From Stenotrophomonas nematodicola (GTDB taxonomy: Bacteria; Pseudomonadota; Gammaproteobacteria; Xanthomonadales; Xanthomonadaceae), in the NCBI RefSeq assembly GCF_009467805.1, contig NZ_WIAY01000001.1:1382873-1446872 (forward strand): DNA of 64,000 nt, written 5' to 3'. Of this stretch, positions 19,697 through 26,760 are shown one piece after another; within the stretch, counting starts at the first letter, position 1, and every line of letters begins with the position of its first letter. The notes below the pieces were generated by a model, which was not told the DNA's origin, made no database searches, and was given only the letters and a program-made list of their open reading frames with translations. Both the position numbers and the translations under genes were made by a program.

Positions 19697-20152
19697 TCAG
19701 AAGGGCTGGGTTCCACGCGCCGACAGGCACAGGCGCTTGGCCGTGTGCGCGACCGTCCGCGCGCACGTTGTCATGTCGACGCCACAGCTGTCCGCCTCCA
19801 GAAACCTGTCATCGGACCCGACAATTGCGAAGTAGACCCGCTGTCTGGTGGGCTCGATGGTGCCTGCGCCAGCAACACGGACCACGTCTACTATCCGCAC
19901 GCTGCAATCCAATGGTGCGGCAGTGGAGCGCAGCACGTCTGCCACCGACATCGCATAGTCAATCGCCAGCGGGTTACCCGGCTGTTGATTGATCACATTG
20001 ACATCTGCGGCCCGCTCCGGTGTGCAGGCGCTTGCGAAGATCGTGCAGAAGCCCAGGCTGCCCACGCACCCAGTCAACGCACCCACCCGGGACAGGATAC
20101 CGGCTGATTCGCCAGACCCACCCAACTTGGCAACCCTTGGAAACCTGCGCAT
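19697..20152 (-). CDS. Putative secreted protein, paralogue of the next lipoprotein
   Basis: A 151-aa protein with a weak N-terminal export signal ending near FCTIFASAC, a possible lipobox. The mature part has DVNVINQQPG, RVYFAIVGSDDRFLEADSC and TCARTVAHTAKRLC. The same order of motifs (DFDVLNHQP, RFYYVVADGQNRFVAAETC, DCVAKAADLARSAC) occurs in the gene at 20250-20627, so the two are diverged paralogues with conserved cysteines. Function unknown. ATG at 20152. Confidence 0.5.
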   Translation of the reverse strand: MRRFPRVAKLGGSGESAGILSRVGALTGCVGSLGFCTIFASACTPERAADVNVINQQPGNPLAIDYAMSVADVLRSTAAPLDCSVRIVDVVRVAGAGTIEPTRQRVYFAIVGSDDRFLEADSCGVDMTTCARTVAHTAKRLCLSARGTQPF

Positions 20153-20249
20153 CGTAGCTACCTGCTCCGGAACGTGACCGATCGACTCCACCCGTGCGCC
20201 CCTCGAACCGAGGTTTCCCTGCAGGGCCCTTCCAGTACGCACAACCCAG

Positions 20250-20627
20250 CTACTCCTGCGGATTCTTACAGGCGGAACGGGCGAGATCGGCTGCCTTGGC
20301 TACGCAATCTCCAACACCATCGGAGCATGTCTCAGCGGCTACGAACCGGTTCTGGCCATCAGCCACCACGTAGTAGAACCTATCCCCCGTCTTCCCGTCA
20401 GCCGAGCGCTCGATCTGAGATGCAATCAGATTCACCTTGATTCCAGGACCCCCCACCCGGCCGTCTGATTCCAGACGACGGAGAAGCTCCACCTCAAACT
20501 TCTGCGCGCTGCCACTATGCGGCTGATGATTCAGCACATCAAAATCGCACGCCGGCCTGCTTACGCACCCCGACGTTCCGCAGATGATCGCCAACAGCAC
20601 CGCACTCCGAGTCAGGCTGACGTCCAC
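20250..20627 (-). CDS. Putative lipoprotein, paralogue of its neighbour
   Basis: A 125-aa protein with a clean lipoprotein signal (SAVLLAIICGTSGC). The mature domain carries DFDVLNHQP, RFYYVVADGQNRFVAAETC and a Cys-rich helix at the C-terminus. A GGAG element 6 nt before the GTG at 20627 sets the start; an in-frame ATG at 20639 has no such element. It is anchored in the periplasm. Role unknown. Small periplasmic lipoproteins at RHS or secretion loci are often immunity proteins, but nothing here proves it. Confidence 0.6.
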   Translation of the reverse strand: MDVSLTRSAVLLAIICGTSGCVSRPACDFDVLNHQPHSGSAQKFEVELLRRLESDGRVGGPGIKVNLIASQIERSADGKTGDRFYYVVADGQNRFVAAETCSDGVGDCVAKAADLARSACKNPQE

Positions 20628-20829
20628 ACTGGTCTCCATAGGCAAAAAGCCACGTGGACGTATCCGAGAACTGCCGATCAAGCCGCTTGGCATCAAGCCT
20701 CCCTTCGATGCTATGGAATCCCTTGAAGTCTCTCAGGTCAAGTTTCGAAGTGCCTTCATTTGACCCGCCTCGGTCCGACATGAAATGTGCGTTGGTGAAC
20801 CCATCCTTCGGTACGGGCGTTCTAGCCCC
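20628..20829 (-). other. Degenerate segment in the scar zone
   Basis: On the minus strand a frame reads FTNAHFMSDRGGSN and RDFKGFHSIEGRLDAKRL, balanced in charge as in real protein, but it has no start of its own and runs on into the lipoprotein gene in another frame. It may be the tail of a lost gene. I do not recognise a family. Confidence 0.3.
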
Positions 20830-20897
20830 AGGCACGCAAACCACCCATCCACTTTTTAATACCAACCCTGCATAGCGTATTCGGGTTTGACTTTCCA
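20830..20897. repeat. Repeat A, copy 2 (partner 19326-19395)
   Basis: This 68-bp copy matches the core of the UspB-like gene but carries indels, so the gene frame is lost on the minus strand. It marks a decayed second copy of that gene. Confidence 0.7.
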
Positions 20898-20929
20898 CGA
20901 CTCCTACCAACGACCATCCAGGGTGAACG

Positions 20930-21046
20930 CTATTCGCCGGATGCCGCCCCTTGGCTGGCGGGCTTGAGCATAAAGCGCGCGGCAACAACTCCAACATAGA
21001 ACGTGATCCCCAGATAGGGGACCAACCAGATGAACAGCAGGAACAT
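20930..21046 (-). CDS. Small hydrophobic peptide (38 aa)
   Basis: A short frame with one membrane helix (FLLFIWLVPYLGITFYVGVVA) and a short polar tail. It is the fuller version of the peptide relic at about 19.5 kb. The start is uncertain, with a GGGG element very close to the ATG at 21046. The upstream border falls at the junction with the sufS fragment, so this may be only the end of a longer gene. Confidence 0.35.
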   Translation of the reverse strand: MFLLFIWLVPYLGITFYVGVVAARFMLKPASQGAASGE

Positions 21047-21066
21047 TCCCCAGTCGACAAGCCGGG
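20996..21066. repeat. Repeat B, copy 2 (partner 19532-19602)
   Basis: About 71 bp that match 19532-19602. The repeat ends right where the sufS-like fragment begins at 21068, so its right edge is a recombination border. Confidence 0.7.
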
Positions 21067-21067
21067 A

Positions 21068-21291
21068 GATGCCATGCCGCCGTTCCTGGGCGGCGGCGAG
21101 ATGATCAAGGAGGTCGGCGTCGAGGGCACCGTGTTCAACGATGCCCCACATATGTTCGAGGCCGGCATCCCCACATCGCCGGCTTCATCGGCCTGGGCGT
21201 GGCGGTGGACTACCTGGGGACCCTCAGCCTGAAGCACGTGGAAACACGCGAGGCCGCCCTGCTGGCGCACTTCACCGAAGAGCTGAGCAAG
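21068..21291 (+). pseudogene. Fragment of sufS (duplicated, frameshifted)
   Basis: This 224-bp stretch aligns end to end with sufS 17887-18111, with about 22 differences in 225 columns (roughly 90 percent identity by eye). It begins AMPPFLGGGEMIKEV in frame and loses the frame at a single-base deletion near 21174. Most changes fall at third codon positions, so it may come from a diverged sufS allele and not from recent copying of the local gene. No start, no end and no catalytic residue is present. Confidence 0.9.
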
Positions 21292-21386
21292 TGTCCGTCA
21301 GTTCGTCGGTCCGGCGCGCAACGCTACCGGTGTGGCGTCGTGGTGGACGCCTCCCGGTTGCGATGCCGCGCCGGCATTTTAATGAC

Positions 21387-21683
21387 TCACCCGGTCATGA
21401 ACGCCACGCCGGTAAAAGCAACTACCGCAATCGCCAACAGCACGCGTATTGCAACCATCTCGCCGCGAACTTGACGCAGAGCGTGTAACGGCACCCGCTT
21501 TTCCAACCCCAACACCACCGTCAAGTACGTTGCCTGACCATGCAGGCCCAGGGATTCTGGACAGCCCAGACGCTTCCATAGCTCTGGATATAGTCGCGGA
21601 AAGCGCCCAGTAAACCTAAAGAATGTGACCAAGCACAAGAAAACCGATACAAATACCACTATAAAGAATATATTAATTGTCAC
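21387..21683 (-). CDS. Small two-helix membrane protein, UspB-like layout
   Basis: A 98-aa protein with a first helix at residues 3-22 (TINIFFIVVFVSVFLCLV), a charged core with YPELWKRLGCP, LHGQATYL and VLGLEKRVP, and a second helix at the C-terminus (LLAIAVVAFTGVAFM). The arrangement is like universal stress protein B. The start is GTG at 21683, supported by AGGAG 7 nt upstream; that element forms the last codons of the RHS stub. It lies directly behind the stub, where xanthomonad RHS loci often carry a partner gene. Confidence 0.6.
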   Translation of the reverse strand: MTINIFFIVVFVSVFLCLVTFFRFTGRFPRLYPELWKRLGCPESLGLHGQATYLTVVLGLEKRVPLHALRQVRGEMVAIRVLLAIAVVAFTGVAFMTG

Positions 21684-21687
21684 GGCA

Positions 21688-21948
21688 TCACTCCTGGTGT
21701 ACCGCGATGTCGGTGGCACTGAAGCTCAATGTGCCGTCGTAGAGATTCACCTTCTCGCCGAATATCTCACCTTTGTGCGACTCAACAAGATCGCCGTACT
21801 TCAAACGCTTGTCATACTCCTCGCGCCATGTGGGCACGATCTGGGCGTACGTCGTCAACGGCAGAAGCACCCATGCGATAGCAAGCAGATACACCACCGC
21901 GCTCCGGGATCTACTAATGCATACACATTCGGTTGCACTTACTTGCAT
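21688..21948 (-). pseudogene. N-terminal stub of an RHS/YD-repeat protein
   Basis: An 86-codon frame with a signal peptide (VVYLLAIAWVLLPLTTYAQ) followed by WREEYDKRLKYGD and IFGEKVNLYDGTLSFSATDI. That last motif is the entry to the beta-shell region of xanthomonad RHS proteins, which are normally over 1000 aa. Here it stops after IAVHQE, exactly where the next gene's ribosome-binding site begins. The ATG at 21948 follows a GGAG element; an upstream ATG at 21966 is weaker. The rest of the gene is missing, so this is a deletion remnant. Confidence 0.7.
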
Positions 21949-22307
21949 TACGCCATCTCCATTCATCGATACCGACCTGCACGCGCTGCAGAGCGTGAGC
22001 GCACTACTCCAGCCCGCCGTAAGGCAGGGGCGATAGTCCATTCCAAGATGCGCCGCTTCTTTTTCCCCGAAGCGCCGACACATTTTTGAAGACCGTTTTT
22101 ATGAATCAGCGGGGGCCTATCGTCAATAACCAATTGGCTATCGAAAACTGATACTCGAACCCACATCGGCTATCGTTATATTCACCTGCATTTCAATGAG
22201 GCTTTTTCCTACGCACTGATGCTGCAGCGCAATCAGGCGACGCGCTTGCACGGTCCCCGTTGTGCCCCCTTGCCCCCGCCCTCCCGGCCCGCCCCCAATC
22301 ATGCAAT
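21949..22307. other. AT-richer intergenic region
   Basis: About 360 bp between the RHS stub and the heme locus. Base composition is clearly lower in GC than the flanking core genes. It should hold the promoter of the stub on the minus strand. No gene, tRNA or repeat was recognised. Confidence 0.4.
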
Positions 22308-22326
22308 AATGCGAACACTTCTCATT
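22308..22326. promoter_or_regulatory. Candidate Fur box ahead of the heme locus
   Basis: The complement of this 19-mer matches the symmetric Fur consensus AATGAGAATNATTCTCATT at about 16 of 19 positions. It lies 14 bp before the start of the chimeric sigma/receptor gene, where it would give iron repression. Confidence 0.65.
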
Positions 22327-22339
22327 TGCATAGATCGCA

Positions 22340-22861
22340 ATGGCGTCCCCGGTCGTCTCCCCCGATGCGCTCGCCTCGCTGTTCCGTGAGCATCACCGCT
22401 GGCTGCTGGCGCGGCTGAGCCGCCAGATGCGCTGCCGCTGGGACGCCGACTACACCTACACCAACTTCTGCCACAGCGGCCGCGCGTATCCCACCCGGAC
22501 CGAGGCGTGCCACGCCGGCGGTGTCAACGACAGCTACGCCAGCAACCACATCCCGCCGCGCGCGGCCGGCGCGCTGACGTTGGGCACCCACCTGTTCGAG
22601 CAGCGCCTCACCGCCGGCACGCGGGTCAGCTACACCGGCCACCGGCCGATGCGCGAGGCCGGTGCCAGCCTGATCCCGGTGGTGGACTGGGGCTCGTACG
22701 TGCTGGTGGACGTATTCGCCAACTACCGCCTCAACGACCACGTCGCCGTCGACCTCACCGTCGACAACCTCACCGACCGCTACTACATGGACGCCATGAC
22801 GCTGGGCCTGATGGCCTCGCCGGGGCGCACGGTGCGGTTGGGCTTCACCGTGAACTTCTAA
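22340..22861 (+). pseudogene. Chimera of ECF sigma factor start and TonB-dependent receptor end
   Basis: A 173-codon open frame made of two unrelated parts. Residues 1 to about 36 (LASLFREHHRWLLARLSR) are the N-terminus of a FecI-type ECF sigma factor. From about residue 37 (DYTYTNFC) to VRLGFTVNF it is the last part of a TonB-dependent heme receptor, with barrel strands and a terminal Phe. The join is near 22442-22450. A deletion that removed the rest of the sigma gene, any anti-sigma gene and most of the receptor would produce exactly this. The product cannot act as either protein. Heme oxygenase follows after 13 bp. Confidence 0.85.
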
Positions 22862-22874
22862 GGAGCGCCCGCCC

Positions 22875-23471
22875 ATGTCCACGACATCCCCTGCTGCCGC
22901 CGCCCCGACCCGCAGTCAGCGGCTGAAGGCAGCCACCCACGCCACTCACGACCGGCTCGACCAGCGCATCATGCGCGGCGACCCGTTTGCCTCCATCGAC
23001 ACCTACCGCCGCTTTCTGCGCGTGCAGTACCGCTTCCACCGCGACATCGCCGCGCTGTACGCGGTGCCGGCGCTGCACGCGCTGGTGGAGGATCTGGCCG
23101 AACGCCAGCGTCTGCAGGATCTGGCGGCCGACCTGGCCGACCTCGGCGAGCCCGTGCCGGCCGATGACGGCCGCGCACTGCCGGCCGACGTCGATCTGGC
23201 CACAGCGCTGGGATGGCTGTACGTCGCCGAGGGCTCCAACCTCGGCGCGGCGATCCTGTTCAAACTGGCCGCACGCATCGGCCTGGATGAGACCCGCGGG
23301 GCGCGTCACCTCGCCGGACACCCGGAAGGGCGCGCCCGGCACTGGCGCCAGTTCACCGCGGCGCTGGACGGCGCCGCGCTGGACCCGGCCCAGGAGCAGC
23401 GGATGATCGACGGTGCCACCCAGGCATTCGTGCGCGTGCATGGCTATGTCGAACAGGCGTTCGCGGCCTGA
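22875..23471 (+). CDS. hemO: Heme oxygenase
   Basis: A 198-aa bacterial heme oxygenase. The proximal histidine lies in [14 protein letters not shown] near residue 20, and the distal helix shows [13 protein letters not shown]. It opens heme to biliverdin and frees iron in the cytoplasm. It starts with ATG at 22875 just behind the receptor remnant, and the next gene begins one base after its stop, so the three were one iron-regulated operon. With the receptor lost, the source of its heme is unclear. Confidence 0.9.
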   Translation: MSTTSPAAAAPTRSQRLKAATHATHDRLDQRIMRGDPFASIDTYRRFLRVQYRFHRDIAALYAVPALHALVEDLAERQRLQDLAADLADLGEPVPADDGRALPADVDLATALGWLYVAEGSNLGAAILFKLAARIGLDETRGARHLAGHPEGRARHWRQFTAALDGAALDPAQEQRMIDGATQAFVRVHGYVEQAFAA

Positions 23472-23472
23472 G

Positions 23473-24606
23473 ATGGACGCCACCCAGCCCACCCTCGCCG
23501 TCCCGGCCGTCCGCCCACGTCACCGCGTGGTGCGTGCCGGTTACCTGCTGCTCGGGCTGCTGATGGTGGGCCTGGGCATCATCGGGGCGCTGCTGCCGGT
23601 GATGCCCACGACCATTTTCATGATCCTGGCGGCGGCCTGCTTCGGCAGATCCTCGCCCCGTTTCGAACGCTGGCTGCTGCAGCACCCCCGCTTCGGCCCG
23701 CCGCTGGTGCTGTGGCGCGAGCAGGGGGCGATGTCGCGCCGTGCCAAGGCATTCGCCTGCGGTGGCATGGCCGTCGGCTTCGCCGCGTTCTGGATCGCCG
23801 CCCATCCCTCGTTCGTGCTGTGGATCGCCGTGGCGATCGGCATGGGCGGCTGCGCGCTGTACCTGCTGTGCCGCCCGGTTCCGCGCGGCACCCCGCCCAG
23901 CCGCCTGCTGCAGATTGCCGAACGCCATGCGCATGGCCTGGCGGCCGTACTGACCGTGCTCGCCCACGTCACCGTCTTTGCCCTGCTGCTGTGGACCCGC
24001 GTGCCGACCGCGCCGGACCTGCCACCGCCGCCCGCCGAGCGCACCCAGCTGGTGCTGTTGCCGCCCCGTGCGCCGGAAGTGCCACTGGAGGAGATCGTCG
24101 CACCGACCCCGAGCACGGCCGCGTCGGTGCAGCAGCAGAAACCCGAGCCGCCGCGCCCGCTGCCGGACACCCCGCCGCGCGCCGCAGCGAACTGGGTGAT
24201 TCCGCCGCCGACGCCGCCACTGCCCACGGTCGAATCGCCCGCGCCGCGGCAGCAGGACGCGTCGGTGGCCGCGGCACCGCTCACGCCGCCGCTGCCACCC
24301 GGCCCCAGTGAAGCCACGCCTGGCCGCGACAGCTGGGAAGGCCGCGTCATGGCGCGGCTGGAGCGCTTCCGCCGCTACCCCAATGCAGCGCGCGCGCGGC
24401 GCCAGGAAGGCATCGTGCAGGTCCGCGTGAGCCTGGCCCGCAACGGCACCCTGCTGGCGCTGTCGCTGGAACAGTCGTCCGGCTTCCCGCTGCTCGACCA
24501 GGCCGCACTGGAAACCTTCCGCCGCGCCGCGCCCCTGCCGGCCGTGCCCGACGAACGCCCGGCGCCGGTGGAACTGTCGTTCCCGGTGGAGTTTTTCATG
24601 CGCTGA
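23473..24606 (+). CDS. DUF454 (YbaN-like) - TonB fusion protein
   Basis: A 377-aa two-part protein. Residues about 20-130 are a DUF454/YbaN-like membrane domain ([39 protein letters not shown]). A further helix follows near residue 160, then a Pro-rich linker of about 110 residues that spans the periplasm, and a TonB C-terminal domain ([21 protein letters not shown]). TonB energises outer-membrane receptors. DUF454 genes often sit next to heme oxygenase as separate genes; here one is joined to TonB. ATG at 23473, one base after hemO. Confidence 0.85.
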   Translation: MDATQPTLAVPAVRPRHRVVRAGYLLLGLLMVGLGIIGALLPVMPTTIFMILAAACFGRSSPRFERWLLQHPRFGPPLVLWREQGAMSRRAKAFACGGMAVGFAAFWIAAHPSFVLWIAVAIGMGGCALYLLCRPVPRGTPPSRLLQIAERHAHGLAAVLTVLAHVTVFALLLWTRVPTAPDLPPPPAERTQLVLLPPRAPEVPLEEIVAPTPSTAASVQQQKPEPPRPLPDTPPRAAANWVIPPPTPPLPTVESPAPRQQDASVAAAPLTPPLPPGPSEATPGRDSWEGRVMARLERFRRYPNAARARRQEGIVQVRVSLARNGTLLALSLEQSSGFPLLDQAALETFRRAAPLPAVPDERPAPVELSFPVEFFMR

Positions 24607-24625
24607 CAAGCGCGGCGGCCACACT

Positions 24626-24650
24626 GCAGCCGCGGGAACGGCTGCGGCGT
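24626..24650 (+). terminator. Probable terminator of the heme operon
   Basis: A 7-bp stem (GCAGCCG/CGGCTGC) with a 6-nt loop is followed after a few bases by a short T-run. It lies 20 bp after the DUF454-TonB gene. Confidence 0.5.
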
Positions 24651-24651
24651 T

Positions 24652-24966
24652 TCATTGCTTGCCTTCGAAGCGTTTGCGCTTGCGACTACGATTGCGACTG
24701 CGGTTACGCCTACGGCGCTCTATCTTTGGACTGCGCCGGGATGCCAGAAGAGAAATGATGCACAGCGCGACACCCACCACAGTCCATTGCATGCCGATGA
24801 TCAGATGCGCGCGGGGCTCTCCAAAATAGATCACCAGTGCATAATCAATTCCGCATTTCGCGCGACATGGGATCGGCCCTTGAGCCAAGCCATGCATTAC
24901 CGCGCCGCCATACGCGATAATGATCAAACCAATTGACAACCCAAATCCGCGCGCCCAGGCGCTCAT
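24652..24966 (-). CDS. Small membrane protein with very basic C-terminus
   Basis: A 104-aa protein with two membrane helices (FGLSIGLIIIAYGGAVMHG and WTVVGVALCIISLLA) and a C-terminal tail of alternating Arg, Ser, Asn and Lys (RRRRNRSRNRSRKRKR). I do not recognise a family. The ATG at 24966 follows a GGAGAGG element. GC content is lower than in its neighbours, and the size and layout recall the small membrane genes at 19-21.7 kb. The ATG overlaps the stop of a short upstream frame (ATGA). Confidence 0.5.
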   Translation of the reverse strand: MSAWARGFGLSIGLIIIAYGGAVMHGLAQGPIPCRAKCGIDYALVIYFGEPRAHLIIGMQWTVVGVALCIISLLASRRSPKIERRRRNRSRNRSRKRKRFEGKQ

Positions 24967-25079
24967 CCCCGACCTCTCCACCGCTTTGTTTGGCCCCCCG
25001 TATTTCCCGGCTTGATCGAGCGCAGGAAGCTCTCCAGCCAGCGCGTCCCCGCCCCCATCTCGCCCCCTCTGCGCATCAT
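24963..25079 (-). CDS. Short frame coupled to the basic-tail membrane protein
   Basis: A 38-codon frame that ends with TRWLESFLRSIKPG and TGGQTKRWRGRG and whose stop overlaps the next start as ATGA. It could be the tail of a truncated gene or chance. No function is suggested. Confidence 0.2.
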   Translation of the reverse strand: MMRRGGEMGAGTRWLESFLRSIKPGNTGGQTKRWRGRG

Positions 25080-25243
25080 TGCACGTCAGTGACGTTTCCC
25101 GGCCACTGCAGGCGGACATTCAATCAACCTTGATCTATTCATCGAGCAGCCACGTTCCGTTGCATTTGGCATCGTTGCATGGACGAATCCCCAAACAGGG
25201 CGGGAGCGTTTCCAGCCCGCCCCGGCCCGCCTAGAATGTGCCC

Positions 25244-25780
25244 ATGACCACCCTCACCTTCCGTGCGGCCACGCTGGCCGACATCCCCGCCCTTGTTGCC
25301 CTTGTCACCGCTGCCTACCGGGGTGATGCCAGCCGGGCCGGCTGGACCACCGAGGCGGACATGCTCGATGGCGCCCGCATCGACCCGCAGGGTCTGCAGG
25401 CCGATATCGAACGTCCGCGCAGCACCATCCTGCTGGCCGAACGCGAGGGCCGTCTGCTGGCCTGCGCGCATGTGGCCGACGACCAGGGCAAGGGCTACTT
25501 CGGCATGTTCGCGGTTGAGCCGACCCTGCAGGGCGGCGGCGTGGGCAAGCAGGTGATGGACGCCGCCGAAGCCCATGCGGCTGCGGCGTGGCAGCTGGAG
25601 GTGATGCAGATGACGGTGATCGACATCCGCGACGAGCTGATCGCCTTCTATGAGCGCCGCGGCTACCGCCGCACCGGGATCAAGAAGCCGTTCCCCTACG
25701 GTGACGAGCGCTTCGGCATCCCCAAGCGCGATGACCTGCAGTTCGAGATCCTTGAAAAGCCGCTGGTGGCCCAGGCATGA
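25244..25780 (+). CDS. GNAT-family N-acetyltransferase
   Basis: A 178-aa acetyltransferase. The acetyl-CoA loop is visible in AVEPTLQGGGVGKQVM, and the family's C-terminal segment in IAFYERRGYRRTG. It transfers an acetyl group to an unknown amine. The ATG at 25244 begins the conserved RAATLADIPALV. It overlaps the Rieske gene by 4 bp (ATGA), so the two are co-translated. Confidence 0.88.
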   Translation: MTTLTFRAATLADIPALVALVTAAYRGDASRAGWTTEADMLDGARIDPQGLQADIERPRSTILLAEREGRLLACAHVADDQGKGYFGMFAVEPTLQGGGVGKQVMDAAEAHAAAAWQLEVMQMTVIDIRDELIAFYERRGYRRTGIKKPFPYGDERFGIPKRDDLQFEILEKPLVAQA

Positions 25781-26109
25781 GCGACACCTGGACCTTCGTC
25801 TGCGCCAGCGCCGAGCTGCTTCCCGGTGAGATGAAGAGCACCTTCGACGAGGTGACCGGCACGCCGATCGTGGTGTTCAACCTGGACGGCGAGCTGTATG
25901 CGCTGGAAGACCAGTGCACGCATGACGAGTTCGAGCTGTCCTCGGGCACCTTCGACACCGCCGAGGGCAGCATCGAGTGCGTACTGCACGGCGCGCGCTT
26001 CGACATCCGCGACGGCCGCGCCCTGTGTGCGCCGGCCTACTCGCCGGTGTCCCGGTTCCCGGTGAAGCGCGAGCACGACGCCGTCTGGACCCGCGACGAC
26101 CGCGACTGA
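25777..26109 (+). CDS. Rieske-type ferredoxin
   Basis: A 110-aa protein with a Rieske [2Fe-2S] site: CTH near residue 47 and CVLHGARFD about 20 residues later. It is the length of the ferredoxin subunit of non-heme iron oxygenases, and such stand-alone proteins also occur without an oxygenase. No oxygenase is near. It should shuttle electrons in the cytoplasm. Its start overlaps the acetyltransferase stop. Confidence 0.88.
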   Translation: MSDTWTFVCASAELLPGEMKSTFDEVTGTPIVVFNLDGELYALEDQCTHDEFELSSGTFDTAEGSIECVLHGARFDIRDGRALCAPAYSPVSRFPVKREHDAVWTRDDRD

Positions 26110-26142
26110 CCGGTTTCGACGCCTGAATGGCGGGTCTTTGAT

Positions 26143-26161
26143 AACGCGAATTGTTGCTATT
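26143..26161. promoter_or_regulatory. Candidate Fur box, weak
   Basis: The complement of AACGCGAATTGTTGCTATT agrees with about 12 of 19 positions of the symmetric Fur consensus. It precedes the Fiu-like receptor region, where iron control is expected. It is weaker than the boxes at 22.3 and 33.7 kb. Confidence 0.35.
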
Positions 26162-26205
26162 AACATAGGCATTGCGGCGCTTTGGCCGCTCCTGCCTGGT
26201 CCTTC

Positions 26206-26602
26206 GTGCTTCGTCGCCGCCGCCGCCGCCGCTTCGGTATCGCCGCCCTGTGGGCCACGCTCTGCGTGGTGCTGCTGGGGCCTGGCGTGGCCGGGCGACA
26301 GTGGCCGACCGGATGCACCGGGCCGCCCCGCGGCTGCCGTCGAGGCGGCCGGCCACAGCACCCTCGACCTCGTCTCGCACGCCCCGCCGGCGCCTGCTCC
26401 GGTTCCCGAGGGGGTGCACGCGGCCCGGCTGGGCAGCGAGACCGGCGGCGACGCCGACTCGGACAGCACTGCCATCCGTCGCGCCAGCCACCGGACCCCG
26501 TGGATCGCCCGGGTGCCACTGTGGCGCGCCGACGCGCTGCGCTGGCAGCGGCTGGAACCCGCGCTGCGGCTCAATCCCGGCCACGCCCCTCCCTACGCCT
26601 GA
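26206..26602 (+). pseudogene. Possible small secreted protein gene with a frame change
   Basis: Between the Rieske gene and the receptor two frames look coding in succession. The first reads LRRRRRRRFGIAALWATL and a hydrophobic stretch, like a signal anchor. The second, from about 26320, reads VEAAGHSTLDLVSHAPP and RTPWIARVPLWRADAL and stops at 26602. Joining them needs a +1 shift near 26290-26330. It may be a broken gene, or the shorter frame may have its own start. The 160 bp after it, up to the receptor, hold no gene. Confidence 0.3.
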
Positions 26603-26760
26603 TCCCGGCGTCAACGCCCTGCGTTGATGCCCTGCACGCCTGCGCGCCGCGGCGTCGTGGGCCATGCCTGCCCGCTCCTGTCCGCTGTCTTCCCGCCCCA
26701 CACCCACCGGCCGCGACGCTCCGCCTGTTCCGGCCCCTGTCCGCATCCCCAGGAAATCCC

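Noticed and set aside
18477-22083. Insertion sequence or integrase as cause of the scar zone
   Set aside because: No transposase-like frame, terminal inverted repeats or target duplications could be found; homologous recombination between repeats explains it better.
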